The translations under genes were made by a program, and so were the position numbers. Below the pieces are notes generated by a model. That model saw only the letters and a list, made by a program, of their open reading frames with translations. It was not told where the DNA came from and searched no databases. Source: Megaustenia siamemsis (Eukaryota > Mollusca > Gastropoda > Stylommatophora > Ariophantidae). From it: a stretch of DNA of 64,000 nucleotides. Location of the stretch: positions 63,576,092 to 63,640,091 of the forward strand of contig JAVIAB010000101.1 in NCBI GenBank assembly GCA_032433765.1, written 5' to 3'. Numbering within the stretch: position 1 is the first letter of the stretch; each line of letters starts with the position of its first letter. This document shows, piece after piece, positions 54,520 through 64,000 of the stretch.

Positions 54520-56970
54520 AGTTATTTGCGTGTAATCATCAGTGCACTCCGAACATGTCCATAGGTGCTCAGATTCCTTCCTAAGCAAGTCCCGCAGTGT
54601 CCAGCGACTGACCACTCCAGTCAGTTGGTTGATATGTCTTCTTACACGCCCACTAAGTTTCTCATTTTTGGATGTTTCCATCTTAACTCCCATCTCTTAC
54701 ACTTCTTTGGTGTCGTCGTACAGATCCATCTGTATATATGACTGCATCTTTCTCATCAGTGTTATCCCAGATGAGATCGTTGATATCCGTGTTGACCACT
54801 ACTGAGTTCTGTTCCCTACTTTTCCTGTCGAGTGAGACAATACACGAGAATATATCCCTGAATGACATAAGCACAGGTATCCACTCCTCGCCAACGTTTA
54901 TATTGGTAAGCCAACGGACCTGTTTGATGATATCTTCTGCTCGGCCCACCCATGATTTGCCTCTTTTTAGCCTGGGACCTTTCCCTGTGTTGAGCTGGTG
55001 GTTCAATGGAAGCTCTTTATCTGCACTAATCTTCAGGTATACTCGTGCCCTCCAGATCTTTATTCTGTCACCCATGGTTGGAGCTGGTGGTGTAATGGAA
55101 GCTCTTTATCTGCACTAATCTTCAGGTATACTCGTTCCCTCCAGATCATGATTCTGTCACCCATGGTTGGAGCTGGTGGTGCAATGGAAGCTCTTTATCT
55201 GCACTAATCTTCAGGTATGCTCGTTCCCTCCAGATCTTTATTCTGTCACCCATGGTTGGAGCTGGTGGTGCAATGGAAGCTCTTTATCTGCACTAATCTT
55301 CAGGTATACTCGTGCCCTCCAGATCTTTATTCTGTCACCCATGGTTGGAGCTGGTGGTGTAATGGAAGCTCTTTATCTGCACTAATCTTCAGGTATACTC
55401 GTGCCCTCCAGATCTTTATTCTGTCACCCATGGTTGGAGCTGGTGGTGCAATGGAAGCTCTTTATCTGCACTAATCTTCAGGTATACTCGTGCCCTCCAG
55501 ATCTTTATTCTGTCACCCATGGTTGGAGCTGGTGGTGCAATGGAAGCTCTTTATCTGCACTAATCTTCAGGTATACTCGTGCCCTCCAGATCTTTATTCT
55601 GTCACCCATGGTTGGAGCTGGTGGTGCAATGGAAGCTCTTTATCTGCACTAATCTTCAGGTATACTCGTGCCCTCCAGATCTTTATTCTGTCACCCATGG
55701 TTGGAGCTGGTGGTGCAATGGAAGCTCTTTATCTGCACTAATCTTCAGGTATACTCGTGCCCTCCAGATCTTTATTCTGTCACCCATGGTTGGAGCTGGT
55801 GGTGCAATGGAAGCTCTTTATCTGCACTAATCTTCAGGTATACTCGTGCCCTCCAGATCTTTATTCTGTCACCCATGGTTGGAGCTGGTGGTGCAATGGA
55901 AGCTCTTTATCTGCACTAATCTTCAGGTATACTCGTGCCCTCCAGATCTTTATTCTGTCACCCATGGTTGGAGCTGGTGGTGCAATGGAAGCTCTTTATC
56001 TGCACTAATCTTCAGGTATACTCGTGCCCTCCAGATCTTTATTCTGTCACCCATGGTTGGAGCTGGTGGTGCAATGGAAGCTCTTTATCTGCACTAATCT
56101 TCAGGTATACTCGTGCCCTCCAGATCTTTATTCTGTCACCCATGGTTGGAGCTGGTGGTGCAATGGAAGCTCTTTATCTGCACTAATCTTCAGGTATACT
56201 CGTGCCCTCCAGATCTTTATTCTGTCACCCATGGTTGGAGCTGGTGGTGCAATGGAAGCTCTTTATCTGCACTAATCTTCAGGTATACTCGTGCCCTCCA
56301 GATCTTTATTCTGTCACCCATGGTTGGAGCTGGTGGTGCAATGGAAGCTCTTTATCTGCACTAATTTTCAGGTATACTCGTGCCCTCCAGATCTTTATTC
56401 TGTCACCCATGGTTGGAGCTGGTGGTGTAATGGAAGCTCTTTATCTGCACTAATCTTCAGGTATACTCGTGCCCTCCAGATCTTTATTCTGTCACCCATG
56501 GTTGGAGCTGGTGGTGTAATGGAAGCTCTTTATCTGCACTAATTTCAGGTATACTCGTGCCCTCCAGATCTTTATTCTGTCACCCATGGTTGGAAAGTCA
56601 AGAAGATACCTCATTGCTGCACAATGAGTCCCCCGTGTACATCCCAAAATAATGCGCATGGCCTAATTCGGTATTTTCTCCAGCCTATCAATTTGAGTTT
56701 TACTGACAGTAAGAATTGCCAGGGCATACTCGATTGGTGCGGGGACTAATCCCTGGAACAGAGGAGTAAGAGTAAGTAGCATCTGCTCGATGTTAGCAGC
56801 TGCCATGACCTTCAAAGCGGCTACTACGTTGTAGGATTTTGTTATCACATGGTCAACGTGGTCCCGAAAACACAGGCTGCGATCAAACTTAATTCCGATG
56901 TATGTCATTAACGTTTTATGGATTTTATTCGTTTGCAGTAATACCGGGGCCTTCCTTAACCATAACTTTC
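54520..56970 (-). mobile_element. RNase H-bearing retrotransposon (family R) with an internal satellite array
   Basis: Minus strand from 56970: TYIGIKFDRSLCFRDHVDHV (56920-56850), SYNVVAALKVMAAANIEQML, IEYALAILTVSKTQIDRLEK (to 56670), then ILGCTRGTHCAAMRYLLDF (about 56660-56600) and MGDRIKIWRARVYLKISADK. The 89-bp array intervenes. Downstream the frame 54683-55075 continues through GKSWVGRAEDIIKQVRWLTN to KDAVIYTDGSV, the first RNase H Asp. The middle of RNase H is missing: VRDGS is followed by its C-terminal part (54680-54545). Stops at 56669 and elsewhere. The 5' side is cut off by the A element at 56973. Confidence 0.85.
54994..56592 (-). repeat. 89-bp satellite, 18 copies, amplified from family R coding sequence
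   Basis: The phrase gcactaat recurs at 55022, 55111, 55200 and every 89 bp to 56535, giving 18 units. Read on minus, each unit codes MGDRIKIWRARVYLKISADK and ELPLHHQL, exactly the R sequence expected between RT thumb and RNase H. Inner units are nearly identical; the first three and last two carry the substitutions (for example ttccctccagatcatgattc). As 89 is not a multiple of three, the minus frame breaks in every unit, while repeated 83-codon plus-strand frames are artefacts. Confidence 0.96.
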
Positions 56971-56972
56971 TC

Positions 56973-58573
56973 ATCATCATCATCATCGAGTGCTGTCTCC
57001 GCAACGAAGGTTGTCTACCATGGATTGCCATTCCACTATGTTTCTTGCTTTGATGGTGCAGGTTGTCATAGATTGGCCTGTCCATCTGTTGATGTTACTC
57101 GTCCATGTTAGTCTTGGTCTACGTCTGCCTCCTTTACCTTGTATTTTCCTTCCAATATTACTTTTAGTAGGCTGTTGTGTCTTGTAACGTGCCCAAAAAT
57201 TTCATTTGCCTTGCCTTAATTGTATTTAACATTTCTCTTTTTATTTTTATTTGTTTTAAAACTTCATCGTTTGTTTGTTTTTCTTTCCATCCAATTCTAC
57301 CTATTCTTCTATAAATCCACATTTCAAAAGATTCAATTTTCTGTTCTATTTTCTTGTCTAATGTCCATGTTTCTGCACCATACAGGAATATTGTGAAGAT
57401 GTAACATTTTGCTATTCTTAGTTTCAGCCCTACTGTTATTTGTTTTGTTGTTAGTATATTTTCCTAACATTAAAATTACTTTTGCCATTCCTACTCTTTT
57501 GTTTATTTAAATTTTACATTTTCCATCAGTGGTTATAGTATATCCAAGGTAGTTGTAGCTCTGAACTGTCGCCAGATGTATTCCTTCAACTGTGATATTT
57601 ACGTGTATGTCTTGAGAATTTTCTTTGTTTATGATCATAGTTTTAGTCTTTTTGATATTCATAACCAGTACATATTTTTGCTTGTTATGTTTATCACATT
57701 AAGTAATTGTTGTAGGCCTTTAGAATTTTCTGCTAGTAGAACAGATTCATCAGCATATCTTAGGTTATTGATTATCTTTCCATTAATGTTTAGGTCTGGC
57801 ATGTCTGAGGTGTTTTTAACGATTTGCTCAGTGCATAGATTGAACAAGCTTGGTGATAGGACGCATCCTTGTCTTACTCCTCTTTTTATATCCATGGGTG
57901 TAGAGTTCTCCTTGATATATTTTATTATTGCTGTTCGCTCCCAGTATAAATAGCATATTAGTCGTATGTCTTTGTCGTCTAGATTTATATCCTTTAGGCA
58001 GTCCATAAGTTGATTATGGTGTATTCTATCGAAAGCTTTGTTATAATCCATGAAGCAGGCATATATTGGTTTGTTTATTTCTATGTACTTTTCAATCAAT
58101 GTTCTCATGCTAAATATGGCTTCTTTTGTGCCACTGTTTTTCCTGAATCCAAATTGATGCTCATCTAATCCAGTATTGATTTTTTCCTGAATCCTTCCCT
58201 GTATAACTTTTAGTAACATTTTGATTACCTGCCTCATTAGGCTTATTGTTCTAAAATCATTGCATTCATCTGCACCATTCTTTTTAGGCAATGCAATGAA
58301 AGTTGATGTTTTTTTCTTCCTTTTGGTATGTATCCTGTATGGTATACGTCACTGCATATAACTGTGATCACTTCAATGCCAAAATCTTCTTCAGCCTCTA
58401 TCATTTCTATCGGTATTGTCAGGTCCTGCTGCCTTTTTCTTTTTCATTGTTTTTATAGCTGTTTTCTACTTCTGATTTCAGGATTTTATAGTTGTATGTA
58501 CATTTTATGAATGGTTTGTTGTCCCTTTCGTCATTAAATAATTATGTTATATATTCCTGCCATCTATTTATTA
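56973..58573 (-). mobile_element. RTE family A, 3' part, inserted in family R
   Basis: The tail (catcatcatcatcatcgag) at 56973, C-terminal domain remnants to 57660, RT 57659-58291 and linker to 58573. It is interrupted there by a family C element and resumes at 59572. It cuts off the 5' part of the R element, so A came after R. Similar to 16487-18870, with more damage in the C-terminus. Confidence 0.9.
57659..58291 (-). pseudogene. family A reverse transcriptase, nearly intact core
   Basis: A 210-codon frame: LPKKNG-like PKKNGADECNDFRTISLMRQ, FGFRKNSGTKEAIFSMRTLI, YACFMDYNKAFDRIHHNQLM with the first Asp, TPMDIKRGVRQGCVLSPSLF and NNLRYADESVLLAEN. The catalytic box reads YADE, not YADD (57746-57757), so the second metal-binding Asp is conservatively replaced by Glu. 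Upstream a frameshift near 58310 separates it from the linker. Otherwise this is one of the least broken RT cores here. Confidence 0.88.
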
Positions 58574-59582
58574 GAGTAAGCCAACATCTAACCAACATTA
58601 TTAAAAGTCTCTACGCCAACAGCAGCTGCAGGGTCAGAACAACAACAGGCTACACAGACCACTTCGAAGTTAGATCAGGTGTAAGACAGGGGTGCGTACT
58701 ATCCTCCCTACTGTTTATTACATACATGGACCATATATGCAAGCTAGCCAACCCATCAGAGACAGAGGAGATCAACGAGCTTCGATTTGCAGACGACCAG
58801 GCACTAATACATGAAACAATAGAAGACCTACAAGAACACTTAAACAAACTCAACATCTTAGGAACAAAATACAACATGAAAATCAATATCAACAAAACAG
58901 AAGTCATGAATGTCGCCAAAAATAAACAGAACATCAACATAACTATAGAAGGCAGACAACTAAAACAAGTAGAGGAATTCAAATACCTAGGAAGTCTAAT
59001 GACAAACGACAATTCCCAAACAGCAGAGATAGAATCAAGATGCAACAAAGCTTGTCAAATCATCGGACAGTTATCACCACTATTATCCAACAAGGAAATA
59101 ACTCTGGAGGCAAAACGAGCACTATACAATACAATCTTCATTCCAACGTTGTGCTATCAATGCCAGACCTGGACTCTAGATGCAAGAACAATAAGAAAAT
59201 AACCTCTACAGAGATGAAATGTGTTAGACGAATGACAGGAAACAGTCTGAGAGATAAGATCAGAAATGAAGAACTGAGAAAAAAGCTAGGAATAGCCCCA
59301 GCCATAGAATATATAAGGTAACAACAGATAAAATGGTTCGGCCACGTGACAAGGCAGAAAGAACAAAACACAACACAACGAGCCTTCAACAAACGTTGTG
59401 AGAACAACAGACCCAAGGGTCGACCACGAAAAAGATGGATCGATGGAATATTAGAAGCACTAAGAAAAACATAACAGCAGCAGAGGCGAACAGAAGAGCA
59501 AAAGACCGCAAATTATATCTCCCCTCGACGCTGAAAGGCAGATGAGGAAGGAAAGTAGAAGAGGAAGAAGGTCTATTTATTA
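58563..59582 (+). mobile_element. RTE-like family C insertion with 11-bp target-site duplication
   Basis: Element 58574-59571, flanked by tctatttatta at 58563-58573 and 59572-59582. The frame 58492-59202 covers YANSSCRVRTTTGYTDHFEV, RSGVRQGCVLSSLLFITYMD, ELRFADDQALIHETIEDLQE and KYLGSLMTNDNSQTAEIESR to LCYQCQTWTLDART, where a short shift leads to RRMTGNSLRDKIRNEELRKK (to 59321). The catalytic FADD is intact. The 3' end is a purine tail (agaggaagaagg). Very similar to 26940-27722. It is 5'-truncated in the RT and inserted antiparallel to the host A element. Confidence 0.94.
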
Positions 59583-60110
59583 TATTTTTGTTGTCTGTTA
59601 CCATTCTTCCCTCTTTGTTTGCAATACATCCGCTTCCAGCAGCTTTTTTGTCTGTATTAGTAATTCTCTTTATTTCTATGTGCATCTCTCTTAAGTTTTG
59701 CTTCCTTTCCATAGTTTCTACTTCTAGACATCTGTGGTTGAGCCAGTCTTCTTTTGCATTTTTTGCACATTCTCCGTATTTCATTGTCAATGTCCTTGTA
59801 TTTAGCAGTGTTTTTCGCTTGTCTTCTTTCTTCCATTTTTTACTAAGATTTTGTCAATTATCCATTTTAATTTTTGTTACTTTTTTTCAGGTATGCTGTT
59901 GCAGGATTCTTGCATGCTGTTTTATATGCACTACCATTTTGTTGTGACTTTTTTCCTCAGGATTTTCTCTTCTGTACTGCTCAATCCCCTCTTCTTGCAT
60001 CTTCTGATATGTGTTCTTTACTTGTCCATTATAGGTTTCTTTTACATCTTTCTGATTTAACGCGGTTATATCTATTAGTGTTGCTGAATTAGTTTTTTTT
60101 TTATTAACTT
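59572..60110 (-). mobile_element. RTE family A, 5' part beyond the family C insertion
   Basis: Continues the element of 56973-58573: minus strand from 60110 through the linker (matching 16780-17270), with KWQ.HKTACKNPATAYLKK-like and WLNHRCLEVETMERKQNLRE pieces and GSGCIANKEGRMVTDNKNII (about 59640-59585), exactly where the host frame was split. It starts in a T-rich run near 60095-60110. Confidence 0.88.
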
Positions 60111-60111
60111 T

Positions 60112-60460
60112 CTAGTTATTTCTTATTTAATATTTACTTTTTGGACACAATGAATACAGTCACCCACTATAACGTTGTGTTGCCGGAGAAACGTGCTAAG
60201 AGTTACCAGAAAAGACAGAATCAGAATTAATACTATACATGATAGAGTTGGCACTGAAACAATTCTGACAGCTGTTTTTGTGCATGTTTCTAGTATACTT
60301 AATTATCTTGCTTAATGATAATTTGATAGCAATTATTGTCTTCATCATGAAGAACCATACCCTTTGGCATGGAAGATTTATTCCCTAAACACCTTTATGT
60401 CTCTATTTCCACCATTTATTCATTGGCGTCCTAATGAACTATTTTTGTAACTATCGTGTG
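60112..60460. other. no recognised feature
   Basis: A short piece near 60345-60375 (catcatgaagaaccataccc tttggcatgg) is faintly like a family B 3' end; otherwise nothing is seen. Confidence 0.4.
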
Positions 60461-60463
60461 TCA

Positions 60464-62965
60464 TGTCTTTCTTCTCCTCATCTTTCCTTCCTGGTTTGAC
60501 TTTCAGCGTCGAGGAGAGATATCACATGTGGTTGTTTGCTCATATATTCGCCTCTTTTGCCGTTGTTTCTAACTGTTTATAATAATTCGCCAATCCATCT
60601 TGTTCATCGCGGCCTTTGGGTCTGGTGTTCTGGTAACGTTTATTGAAGGCTCGCTGTGTTATGTTATGTCTTTCTGCCTTGTTACGTGGCCAAACCATTT
60701 TATCTGTTGTTTCTTCATATATTATACGGCAGGATAGTTTCCTTTGCTTTTGTTCTCAGTTCTTCATTTCTGATCTTATCTCGCAGACTGTTTTCTGTCA
60801 TTCGTCTGACATATTTCATTCCAATAAAGATCAATTTTATTTGTTTTCTTGCATCTAAGGTCCAGGACTGATATCTCTTCTACCTTTGAACGTTCGAATG
60901 AAGATTGTGATGTACCGTGCCCGTTTTGCCTCTAGAATTATTTCCTTTTTGGACAATAGTTGCGATAGTTGTCCAATAATTTGACAAGCTCTGTTGCATC
61001 TTAAGGCTATTTCTGCTGTTTATGAATAGTAGTTTATCACTAGACTTCCTATGTATTTAACTTTCTCTATTTGTTTTAGTTGTCTACCGTCTATAGTTAT
61101 GTTTATATTATGATTATATTTTGCAATATTCATGTTTTCTGCTTTGTTAATGTTGATTTTTATGTTGTAGATTGTGCTTGTACTTTTGAGTCTATTTATG
61201 TATTCTTGTAGGTCTTCTCTTTTTCAATGTATTTGTGTTTGTCCATCTGCAAATTAAAGCTCATTGATATCCTCTATGTATAATGGGTTGGCTGATATTC
61301 ATATATAGTCCGTGTATGAAATAAACAGAAAAGAGAGGGGGGTTCGCACCCCTATCTTACACCTGATGTAACTTCAAAATAGTCTGTATAACTTGCTGCT
61401 TTTCAGATTGTGCAGCTGCTGTTAATGTATAGTCTTTTTATTATTTTGGTTAGATATTGACTGACTCCGTATGTTTTAGTATCTCCCGTAGTTGTTCTCT
61501 ATTTACTCTGTTGACTGCTTTTTCCTGGTCAATGAAATTTATCTACACATTTTGATTTGCTTTCTTTCGTTTTATTTCTGATAGCTTTTTTCAACGGAAT
61601 AGAACATCAGTACATCCTGTGTTTTTTTTTTCGGAACTCCATATTACAATACTTTAACTGCAGTTCTATTATTGGTCTCAGCCTTTTTCCACATTTTTGG
61701 CTTTTAACTTTCCTACATGGTTGAGAAACGATATACCTCTATATTGATTGCAGTCTATCTTGCTACCTTTCGTTTTCCATACTGGTACGATGAATGTCTG
61801 TTTGCAGTCTCCTGGGGCTGTTTGTTGGTACCATGCTGCATTGAATAGTATGTGCAGTTATGTCCCTCCTGTTTCTCCTGCTGCTATTATTTATATAGGT
61901 ATGTTATCTATATCAGGTGCTTTATTCCGTGGTGCATATTTGATTACTTCTTCTATTTCCTCATTCATAATGTTGGGATACGAGTCTGTGCATTTTTGTT
62001 TGGTTTTAGTTATATTATTGGTAGTTGGTGCCACATATAATAGATCCTCAAAATACCCTTTCTATCCATGTTGCATTTGTTATTTATTTGATATTAGCTC
62101 TCGGTCTTTGTCATTTATGAGCTCAGTAAGGTCAGGGTTTTCTTTTTTCACTTTTATTGTTTTTACTGCTTTGTAGAAATATATTGTGGATGTCTTGAAG
62201 TCCCTGCTCACATTTTGTCCGAATTTTGTCCACGTGTTTAGCTTTGCTTCTTTGATCAAAAGTTGAACTTTTTTTCCAGGCATATATTTTTTTTTCATAT
62301 TGGTCTTGGTTCTTCCAATTTTTAAACAGTTTCTTCTTTTTTTTTAATTGCTTCTCTGATTGTGTTCCACTACGTCGTGCACGTTTCCTTTATTTTGCCC
62401 TCAGTTTCGTTCCATGCAGTGTTTTTGAGATGTTGATTATTGTTTTCTTAAACTGCTTCCATTCTTCTTCTACTGTGTTACTTCGCTATGAAGTTTCTTG
62501 AATTCCTCTGTTAGTTTTTATTCTAGGGATTTTCTGGATTCTTGATGTTTTAATTATTTCATTGCTATTGTTTGTTCGTTTTGCTTCTTTGTTTGCGTAT
62601 ATTCTCTTTGTTTTTGGCTATCTGAGTGTAATCATAACCATTTTCTGGTCCCTGTATACTTTAACAATAAGGATTGCTCTGCTGTCGGTTACTATTTTCT
62701 TGTTCCATTTTCGTGTTAGTACAAAATATATATGGCTTCTGCATGTTGTGTCATTCCTCTTGTATCAGGTGTATATTTGCTACTCTCTCTGTTTAAAGAA
62801 TGTGTTGGTGATAAACACAAATTTTTGATTGCATAATTCCAGCAGTATACTTCCAATTCCATTTATTTTATCTGTCGTATCGTCAAGGGGTCTCAGGATA
62901 TCTCTGTTCTCACTGTTTTCCTGCTTCATTGTATCTCTTAGTGAGACATGAATAAACGAAAATGG
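60464..62965 (-). mobile_element. RTE-like family C, longest copy (endonuclease to 3' end)
   Basis: Minus strand from 62965: endonuclease C-terminus NGIGSILLELCNQKFVFITN plus TFFKQRE, with DSRAILI remnants (about 62880-62650). A linker frame (62080-62298; KKVQLLIKEAKLNTWTKFGQ) follows, then RT motifs EVIKYAPRNKAPDIDNIPI (about 61960-61905), LHILFNAAWYQQTAPGDCKQ and CNQYRGISFLNHVGKLK (61760-61690), later palm pieces (61560-61250), and the C-terminal domain (61150-60490) matching 27059-27680. The tail is purine-rich on minus. Stops are frequent; clearly older than the copies at 26940 and 58574. Confidence 0.85.
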
Positions 62966-63112
62966 CAAACATGCAACATTGGTAATCGATAATGCGTGGA
63001 ATATTTGACAAACTACTAATAATTCAGATTCGACAACAATGGTTTGCCTACGTAAAGATAATGTCTTGTTATTCTATTAAAAAGCAGTAAATATGTTTAT
63101 ATGTACATATGT

Positions 63113-64000
63113 ACATCATCACAATCATCATTGAGTGCCGTCTCCGCATCGAAGGTTGGCTTCCATGGTTCACCATCCCGCTCTATCTCTTGTTTTGTTA
63201 GTGCATGTTATGATGGGCTAAATTGTCCATCGTTTGATGTAATCGCCAATTTTAGTCTTGTTCTGCCTCTGCCTCTGTAACTTTGTATTTTCCCTTCACA
63301 GATTACTTTTACTGGGCTGCTGTGTCTTTTAACAAGCCCCAATAATTGGTCTTGTTTTGTTTAAATTGTGTTTTGTAGTTCTATTTACATTTTGGTTGTT
63401 TTAAAACTACATCTTTTGTTTTCTTTAATTTCCCTCAAATTCTTCATTTTCGATAAATCCACGATAAAAAGCTTTTCTGTTCTGTTTTCTTGCCTAATAT
63501 CCATGTTTCTAAAAATAATACAGGAATGTTGAGAAAATGTAAAATTGTTCTATTCTTAGTTGTTTGTTTTTTTTTATTTGTCTTGATGTTAGTATACTTT
63601 TCATGTCATTAAAATTACTTTGTCCATTTCTATTATTTTGTTTAGTTCAGTTTTACCTTTTTCGTAACTGGTTATAGTTATGTCCAAGTTAGTTGTAGCT
63701 CTGAACTGTCTCCAGGTTAATTCCGTTTCCTTTAATATAGATTTGTAAGTTTTGAATATTATCTTTCCTAATGATCATAGTTTAATTCTTTTTTTTTATA
63801 TTCGTGTTTAATCCATATATTTGCGTGTCATATTTATTTCATTAAGTAATTGTTGCAGATGTTTATAATTTTCTGCTAGTAATACAGTATCATCAACATA
63901 TCTAAAGTTATTGATTGCTTTTCCATTAATGTTTAGGCCTGACATCTCTGTGATGTTTAAAGGTTTACACAGTGTAAAGATTGAACACGCTTGGTGATAG
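63113..64000 (-). mobile_element. RTE family A, 3' part, running off the window
   Basis: The plus strand starts with atcatcacaatcatcattga and gtgccgtctccgcatcgaag, the family A 3' end. It continues through the C-terminal domain to RYVDDTVLLAEN (about 63905-63870; YVDD instead of YADD) and on to the window edge in the SPSVFN region. Strongly decayed, with many stops. Confidence 0.88.

Noticed and set aside
54542..55118. Plus-strand Ser-rich frames of 87 and 126 codons
   Set aside because: Antisense of the family R RNase H region, which reads coherently on minus.
55401..56542. Series of identical 83-codon plus-strand open frames
   Set aside because: They are products of the 89-bp tandem array and run antisense to the family R coding sequence; no initiation or splice logic.
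59588..60092. Plus-strand hydrophobic frames that look like membrane proteins
   Set aside because: Antisense of the family A linker.

Overview
Organism and character. This is AT-rich animal nuclear DNA. It has long TA, GA, CT and TG microsatellites, many minisatellites, tRNA-derived SINEs, a Penelope-like element, a mariner-type transposon and at least seven families of non-LTR retrotransposon. There are no operons, ribosome binding sites or dense intact genes. A rhodopsin-type receptor fragment with a molluscan neuropeptide/chemoreceptor look, plus the mix of RTE, Penelope and SINE repeats, suggests a lophotrochozoan, most likely a gastropod mollusc. I cannot fix the species.

Retroelement families (my labels). 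A and B are RTE-like elements whose copies usually end in a short TGATGA trinucleotide tail. C and D are RTE-like elements ending in purine-rich GAA/GGA tails; D is the craniofacial-development-protein-2-like type. E is another endonuclease/reverse-transcriptase family, seen only on the minus strand. J is Jockey-like. R and Q carry RNase H domains. Nearly all copies are 5'-truncated and broken by stops and frameshifts.

Layout. 1-3.3 kb: J (minus), then B (plus). 3.6-5.4 kb: receptor pseudogene, minisatellite and a possible exon. 7.2-9.4 kb: a 56-bp satellite and a SINE. 12.4-13.2 kb: the best host coding candidate, a two-repeat cysteine-rich ectodomain-like ORF (minus). 13.7-15.6 kb: B and E fragments. 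15.7-19.3 kb: a palindromic mariner-bounded composite holding an A element. 21.3-23.2 kb: a Penelope element with ~0.6-kb inverted arms. 24.3-26.5 kb: a B element with two nested insertions. 26.9-31.5 kb: C, B, A and B fragments. 32.1-34.5 kb: an inverted-repeat-bounded minisatellite, a SINE, a 43-bp array and a Q element interrupted by A. 35.8-41.2 kb: a hairpin repeat, the longest D copy and E. 42.4-45.6 kb: B interrupted by a Penelope-type terminal piece, then SINEs. 47.3-48.5 kb: two minisatellites. 51.6-52.7 kb: B. 54.5-64 kb: R with an internal 18-copy 89-bp array, A interrupted by C, a long C copy and A running off the end.

How it fits together. The window is a graveyard of nested insertions whose order can often be read from target-site duplications (11 bp around 29364-29956, 58574-59571 and 3117-3308; 9 bp around 25216-25424; about 19 bp around 33910-34502). 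The most unusual structures are the mariner/RTE palindrome, the satellite amplified from retrotransposon coding sequence, the Penelope inverted arms with hammerhead-like cores, and the unidentified repeated ectodomain at 12.4-13.2 kb. All domain calls come from reading motifs by eye; no database search was run.
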